Below, piece by piece: positions 58,901 to 64,000 of a DNA stretch of 64,000 nt. A program made the position numbers and the translations under genes. Within the stretch, counting starts at the first letter, position 1; every line of letters begins with the position of its first letter. The DNA is from Neurospora intermedia (Eukaryota; Ascomycota; Sordariomycetes; Sordariales; Sordariaceae), in the NCBI GenBank assembly GCA_037102815.1, contig BTPP01000007.1, forward strand, positions 1,674,001-1,738,000, given 5' to 3'. Below the pieces are notes generated by a model. That model searched no databases, was not told the origin of the DNA, and saw nothing but the letters and a program-made list of their open reading frames with translations.

Positions 58901-60427
58901 TGGTATCGGTATCCTCCATGAGAAGAACAAACGTAGGATCTTCCGTATCTTCAGGAAGGTTCTCATAGCGCAACAGTCGAGAGCTACAGACGTCCAGTAG
59001 TGGGAGAACCATGTCAGTTTTCCCTATAGCGGGACCTAGCGAGCGGTGGTTAAGAAGGCGCGTCCAGGTCACGAGGACGGGAATTGAGACAACGAGGCTC
59101 TGACTCTGCACCACTGCTATTAGAAGTTTCAGGAAGTCCTGAATGTCAACCTGGGGAGGTATGGAAGCGTACTTCCGGTCAAGGTAGTTTCCAACACACG
59201 AGATCATCTGTGATTGTCAGTAATAGACCTAGGGAAACAATGCGGGCGGGCGGGTTCCCCCAGCGGTGTAAATGTAGCAACTTGCCTCGGAGAATTTCTT
59301 GGCAAACTGGTACTTGTCGTCGTCAATGTCCTCGGCGTCCACTGTCGACCATTCAAAAAGTCGTCTGCAGAGGTCGACCGACTCGGGGCTGTACATGGGA
59401 ACAACCAGATCGACGAACTCTTCGCTGCTGAATGCTGACCGGGAATAGAGAGAATGCAACGCCTCCAAAGCAGCCTGTTTCAAGAGATAAGAGTCAACAG
59501 CTGGAACTCGAGCAGATATCAAGAGCAATCGCACAAATGGAAAAGTAGTCGGACAAGGAGGGAAGGCAAGATTACCCTTTGCACGGTCACGTTTGAGTTG
59601 GCAAGGCCATTGCATATAACAGGACGGCAACCGGTAGCATGAATGGCTTTTGGTATTGCCCAAGGCATCACGGAGTTGAGAACGGCCAAAGCTTTGACGA
59701 CACAGGCCCGGACGTCCTCATTACTGTCGAGGTTCTCGTTCAAACAGTCTCGGACGAGTTCTGTTACTCTACTGATCCATCCGTCGTCACCGAATCGCAC
59801 CTGGGGTTCGTGTTGACGGGTTGGGAAGGCTTCGCTGAGCACGGCAGAAGGGGTGAAGATCTCAACGCACCCCTTGCTCAGCGCTCCCTCTCTATGAGCA
59901 ACGATGGCGTCTTCTCCGTTGAAAATCTCCTCGGACAAGATTTCGAGAATCAGGAGCACGAACTCCTTGTGCACGGATGAGCCCGGAACCTGCCATAGGC
60001 GGTTCAGCAACTCGTCCATATCCATCCACTCCGCAACCCAGCAGCGCTTAGCTATCTCGACCCAGAGCTGGGCCATCTTTGTTCTGAGAAAGGGCGGATC
60101 TGATTTTGCGACACCCTGTGCCAGTTGCAAGATCCAACCGCGGAGAAACTCGCGCTGGTTGGTGTCATATTCGGACCATTTGTGCTTGACCGCATATTCG
60201 AGAAGAGACAGGCCGTAGTGGCGAACGACGGGTTCTTGAGAGCCTCCGGAAGCAAGGCTGAAACCGTGCGAGGGCGCGTCACCGCGGGTCTTGACTTCTT
60301 CCAGAAATGCCTGAGCTTCCTGTCGGGCCTGGTTGGGAGAGTAGGGGCTGTGGACAATGTTGAGCGCTTCGTGAATCCTCGCGATGACGGGATCGGCGCC
60401 GGCACCGGCGGCCCCGTTGGTGTCCAT
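55954..60427 (-). CDS. MSN5: Karyopherin Msn5 / exportin-5 family
   Basis: Beta-karyopherin that exports phosphorylated regulators (and imports RPA in yeast); exportin-5 carries small structured RNAs in animals. Ten exons on the minus strand: 60427-59576, 59474-59286, 59207-58742, 58687-58566, 58507-58436, 58369-58145, 58074-57971, 57908-57611, 57550-56803 and 56747-55954, giving 1289 aa (yeast Msn5 is 1224 aa). The N-terminal HEAT repeats show the family pattern ([37 protein letters not shown]). The exportin-1-like region lies at about residues 110-280. The C-terminus ends in a basic/polar tail ([13 protein letters not shown]). The second intron uses a GC donor (GAG|GCAAGT). Exon 8 takes the CTACAG acceptor at 57909-57911, the one found that fits the phase set by the preceding exon. 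Confidence 0.93.
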
Positions 60428-61312
60428 GTCGCAAACAGGAAGAGTCAATGGCTAGAGGTATACTCGAGGGTCGAAGTAGATGTATCTTGAGGACGCAGAG
60501 GACGGGACGATCGAGCCTGTTCGCAGCGATATGGACCGCGGCGGAAATCGAGACCGAGAGGGTGTAAAAGATGTGTGCTCAAAAAGAGGCGATCGTGGAA
60601 CCGACGTGATGGTAGGTACAGACGATCAAGCTGGAGGGAAGCAGAGCTAGGCTAAAGTGGTGAGCGTGATGGTATGACCTACACCGCAACCGTTAGTGGG
60701 TAGCCTGGTGCCTTGGGTAAGATGTGAGCGAATGAAGCAAGCCAGCCAAGGTTAGAGGCTGGAATCAGATATTGGAGGACAGGTAGAAGGTAGGTAAGCA
60801 AAGGCGCGTCGAGGAGGCTCGCTTCGCCGGTGATCTGTACAAGAGAAGGTTAGGTAGGGAAGTACCTCCAAGAGGCACAAGTGGAAGGTGGTGACGGGAA
60901 ATTGGAGTTTGTGAGCCTGGCGGGATGTTTTGGGGCCCGGGCAGCATGCACGAAATTCCACAGGCCGGGGAAATGACGGAATTAGTGTAGTTCACTTGGA
61001 AGTCCACCGTGACTTCCCTTGCTGTTAACGTTGCCGTCCGCGGAGGCTTGACCGCCGGGGCCACAGGTAGCCCCAGGTCCACTATGTACACAGGCGACCA
61101 GGAGCCCGGTCCCTACAACTCCCCTATATTTTACAGCGGTACGCAGTAGAGGCAGTGCCCGTTTCGCGCAAGGAAGTCTAGACGGGAGGTAGGGGTGGCG
61201 CTATAGTCAACAGCACGACTACCTAGTGTACCCGAGGCAGGCGCGATGGGGCCGCGTTCCCTTTCGTACTTAGAGGTGCAGTAACCTTATATAGTACAGA
61301 CACACGACCTGA

Positions 61313-61353
61313 ACTAGGTATGTACCTAACCTACCTAGAGGTACCTACCTAGT
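61313..61353. repeat. Degenerate CTAGGTACCTA repeat cluster
   Basis: Overlapping copies of GTACCTA/CTAGGTA on both strands. Similar clusters occur at 38681-38703, 47899-47925 and 61567-61600. Confidence 0.6.
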
Positions 61354-61566
61354 GCTTGCCCCAGCCACACTAGTGCAAGTCAAACTGAAGTAAGGTACAG
61401 TCGTACTTCATATACCTCTGGAAATTACCAGTGTAGTGTAGTTTACATCAGGGTAGGTGGACAGACACGCTTCAGGCTGGGATCGGAGCGGGCTGCGGAT
61501 CTATCGCCGCAACCTGAACTTCATCGATCCAAAACTCCACAGCACACCCACCTCACCGGGAGGGGC

Positions 61567-61600
61567 ACCTAGGTAGGTACATTAGACTAGGTAGGTACCT
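61567..61600. repeat. CTAGGTAGGTAC repeat pair
   Basis: CCTAGGTAGGTAC and CTAGGTAGGTACC are separated by ATTAGA, a near-direct repeat of the same word family seen elsewhere in the window. Confidence 0.6.
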
Positions 61601-61874
61601 CAGGACCTCAGGCTGGCTTCCATAAACAACTAACGAGGGATGCAAAAAAAGAAAGCGGTCAGCTTATCGCCCCTTATCGGGAGGCAGAAGTAGGTCAGCC
61701 TAGGTAAGTACCTCACGGTCGGGACATGTTCCTGAAAACCCCCCCGACGTGCTTTCAACCTTCGAATCCTTCTGGCTTATGGTACTTTACTGTCGGCACC
61801 GACTTCTCCAGTGTGGCCGTATCTATATAGACATGTCGTATCCTCTGTCTAGGCACATTGTTCGCCTTTGTTCT

Positions 61875-63258
61875 TCAAGCCCCAAGCTCAAGCTTCCAAA
61901 GACACAGCAGCTTGTCATAAAAACTCGTCGACACGACCGCGAGGGTTCCCTCCGCGCTCAGCTGACAATCACTGCCATAGTTCATGCTCTTGTGCTCCTC
62001 AAACCTCCCAATCACTAGGAACTCATACTCCCCAGCGCCGCTCTTGGAAAGCTCGACAACCCGCGTACCCGCATGCATACACGACACCAGCATCGTCAAG
62101 CGCCAGCCCTGCCCATCCGAGAGGCCCATCTCTTTCTTGACAATCTTCAACCTCCATACGCCTCCTCCGAGGTTGCTTTCTGCTAGCTCGACGGCCCGCC
62201 CAAAGCCGTAGGCTGGGATAGAAAAAAGCCGGATGTGATCATCGTAGCTTCCCGTGACAACGAGCTCAGACTCGCCGTCCTCCAGCCCCAGGGGCAGTAT
62301 CGCCGTCACTCCAGCACCATGGCCTCGCACGTTGACAGGCGGACGGAGCGCCTCGATGGTGTAGGGGCTTTCCGGTTCGTCGTCCTCCATCGCATGAGCG
62401 CTCCGAGTGCGCTTGCATACTTGGTAGCGCAACGCCGAGTCGTCACCTCCTGATAACAGCAGAAACGAGTCGTTTTCTTCCTCTTCAGGGGGGCTGAGAG
62501 ACGGGGAGATGGATACATACCAAGCCTCGAGGGTGTGAGTGAGGATCGGCTCAGGGTGCATCACCCAGTCGCTACCATCAAGGTCTCTCCCGAGGTAGAT
62601 TAGGTGTACATAGCCGGCAGTTGTGGTTACGGCAACCATATCCGGCTTCGTAGGATGCCAGCTGAAGTGGGTAAAGATGACCTCGTCCTTGTCACCTAGC
62701 CAGTCCTCCGCCGTTTTGCACATACTTGCCATGTCCATGGTCTTGAGATGCTTCAGGGGTTCTGTTTCCCCAGCACTTAACCGGAACAGAGCCAGGGTGG
62801 CCGTGCTGGAGACGGCGGCGCACATGTCTTGCTTGCCTGGTGCTGGGTTGAAATGAAGGTCGAGGATGGCCGATGGCTGCATCAGCGTCTGGACGTGGAC
62901 TCTGATGGCTTGTCAGTTTCCGTTGGTGTGCTCTTTGCTTGCTTGACAGTGGCTAGACTTACAGCTGGTCAGCCACGAGCTGAAATGCGAGAATGCTGCC
63001 ATTGCGGTTTTGTGGCCCCTCCTTCTCTCCTGTCACCGCAGCCTCGTCTTTGTCGATGTCCTCGTCCTGCGCTTCGATCTCCTTCGCTTCAGCAGTTTGC
63101 GCAGCAGCGGGCCCTTCGTATCCCTCCAAATTGTACGTTCCGATCAGAAAGTATGACGGCGCAGACGGGCAAAACTCGATGCAACTGGGCGGAAGATCAA
63201 GCTGCATTGACTGAAGGGAGGAGACTGGCTCCGGCCACTTTTCATTGGAATCACCCAT
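61875..63258 (-). CDS. DPH7: Diphthine methylesterase Dph7
   Basis: WD40 protein that hydrolyses methylated diphthine on eEF2 so the final diphthamide amidation can proceed. Two exons on the minus strand: 63258-62963 and 62901-61875, giving 440 aa (yeast Rrt2/Dph7 is 387 aa). Conserved family segments are clear: FSWHPTKPDMVAVTT, LLSGGDDSALRYQ, RGHGAGVTAILPL, VTGSYDDHIRLF, NLGGGVWRLK and EEHKSMNYGSD followed by STSFYDKLLCLW. An acidic Glu/Asp/Ala insert (about residues 55-85) lies between the first blades. The start is the first ATG of the frame. With EFM5 it gives two elongation-factor modification genes in one window, though 50 kb apart. Confidence 0.94.
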
Positions 63259-63683
63259 TTTCTCAGTGAAGCTACAATGCCATGCCGACTTCAGATCAGC
63301 AGGCACGATTTGGCAGGTAAGAAGATGATCGCAGAAGCTACGGCCGTATAATAAGGGGGGGAAATGATGAGGATAAAATAGTTGTGACTACGGTCTCTGT
63401 GCAGGAGACTATTGGTCGGTTGGTCGTGACGTGATTGTTGTGGTAGTGCGTGCTAATTGTTTTGATTGTTCCGCTCTTGTCTCATGTTTTTGTCGTCTTT
63501 TTCTGTCTTGGGGGTCGTTTGAAAATGATTGAGAAACCCACATTCGCACTGCAGCAGCAACCACCCCCACATTTCCATCATCCTATTCTTGTTGTTGTTG
63601 TCCGCTCCCGACAACAGCCAGCTTATGGGGAAAAAAAAAAAGTTGTGGTCTTATAATTGTACACCCCAATGTAATCAAGCCAA
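63259..63683. other. Divergent region left of the window edge
   Basis: Upstream region of DPH7 and of the possible rightward gene at 63684. GTTGTTGTTG and poly-A tracts are present. No other feature seen. Confidence 0.4.
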
Positions 63684-63932
63684 ATGATACGTTTCCTACT
63701 CCGCCCATCTCCGAATCCGAGCCACGCTTCTAGTGCGGCTCGGTGTCTGTTTGCTGGTGCATCATCACATACCTCAACGGCACACGAACGCCTCAGAAGA
63801 GGCTTCCACAACTCGCCGGCTTGGCGTAACCAGTCACAAAGGTCACCGTCCAGCAAGACAGTAATCAGATGCGATAAACATGATAAAGTCATGCGAAAAG
63901 GATACGCAGTGTCCTCGATTGAAAGTCAATGA
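63684..63932 (+). CDS. Possible first exon of mitochondrial protein gene
   Basis: An ATG-initiated frame of 82 codons whose first ~47 residues are Arg/Ser/Ala-rich without acidic residues until HER, and contain RRGFHNSPAWR, the sort of motif found at the end of fungal mitochondrial presequences. It is divergent from DPH7. The conserved body is not visible, so the gene probably splices out of this frame (candidate donors GTAACC near 63825 and GTCACC near 63841) and continues beyond the window, or the frame is spurious. The end coordinate given is only the frame's stop codon. Confidence 0.3.
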   Translation: MIRFLLRPSPNPSHASSAARCLFAGASSHTSTAHERLRRGFHNSPAWRNQSQRSPSSKTVIRCDKHDKVMRKGYAVSSIESQ

Positions 63933-64000
63933 CCCCCACCTCCTTGCTGTCAATGCATTACCAGGAATCCACGAGTCTGCTAACACGAGTACAGAAAAAC

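Larger units (their letters stand above)
60428..61874. other. Intergenic region upstream of MSN5
   Basis: 1.4 kb holding the MSN5 promoter and DPH7 3' flank (both minus strand). Rich in ACCTAGGTAGGTACCT-type words (61313-61353, 61567-61600, 61698-61714). No coding exon is supported. Confidence 0.45.

Overview
The window looks like a euchromatic piece of a filamentous ascomycete chromosome, almost certainly Neurospora or a very close Sordariaceae relative. Genes carry short introns (mostly 50-130 nt) with GTAAGT/GTACGT-type donors and CTAAC/CTGAC branch points. Coding sequence is compact and intergenic spaces are large. The spliced complex I 40-kDa subunit (375 codons) agrees in length and, as far as I remember it, in sequence with the Neurospora crassa protein.

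Layout. 1-5 kb: GAA1 (+) converges on an endo-polygalacturonase (-); a small RSA3-like gene (+) follows, then an intron-bearing tRNA-Ser(UGA). 6.8-14 kb: rhomboid protease RBD2 (+), eEF1A methyltransferase EFM5 (-), nuo40 (-) and proteasome subunit RPN9 (+); the nuo40/RPN9 divergent promoter holds a small inverted-repeat element. 14-25 kb: SAGA deubiquitinase UBP8 (-), a LACTB2-like metallo-beta-lactamase (+), a 4.3-kb gene-free stretch, then a YTP1-family membrane protein (+). 26-37.5 kb: an FBXO21-like F-box protein (-), threonyl-tRNA synthetase THS1 (+), phosphatidylserine synthase CHO1 (-) and a UCH37-type deubiquitinase (-). 38-46 kb: a second inverted-repeat element, nucleoporin POM152 (+) and an aminoglycoside-phosphotransferase-like protein (-). 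46-64 kb: a 3.4-kb gene-free stretch, TAN1 (-), a Zn2Cys6 transcription factor (-), karyopherin MSN5 (-), diphthamide gene DPH7 (-), and a possible mitochondrial-protein gene running off the right edge.

These are mostly conserved housekeeping genes, not a cluster. Translation and its modification recur (THS1, TAN1, EFM5, DPH7, RSA3, tRNA-Ser), as do ubiquitin/proteasome functions (UBP8, UCH37-like, RPN9, F-box). I take this as coincidence of neighbourhood. Exon structures were worked out by hand; in every multi-exon model the exon lengths sum to a multiple of three. I saw no retroelement, CRISPR array, prophage, secondary-metabolite cluster or clear new system. The most unusual items are the two inverted-repeat elements in divergent promoters, an apparent excess of GC-AG introns, and a charged insertion in the THS1 catalytic core.
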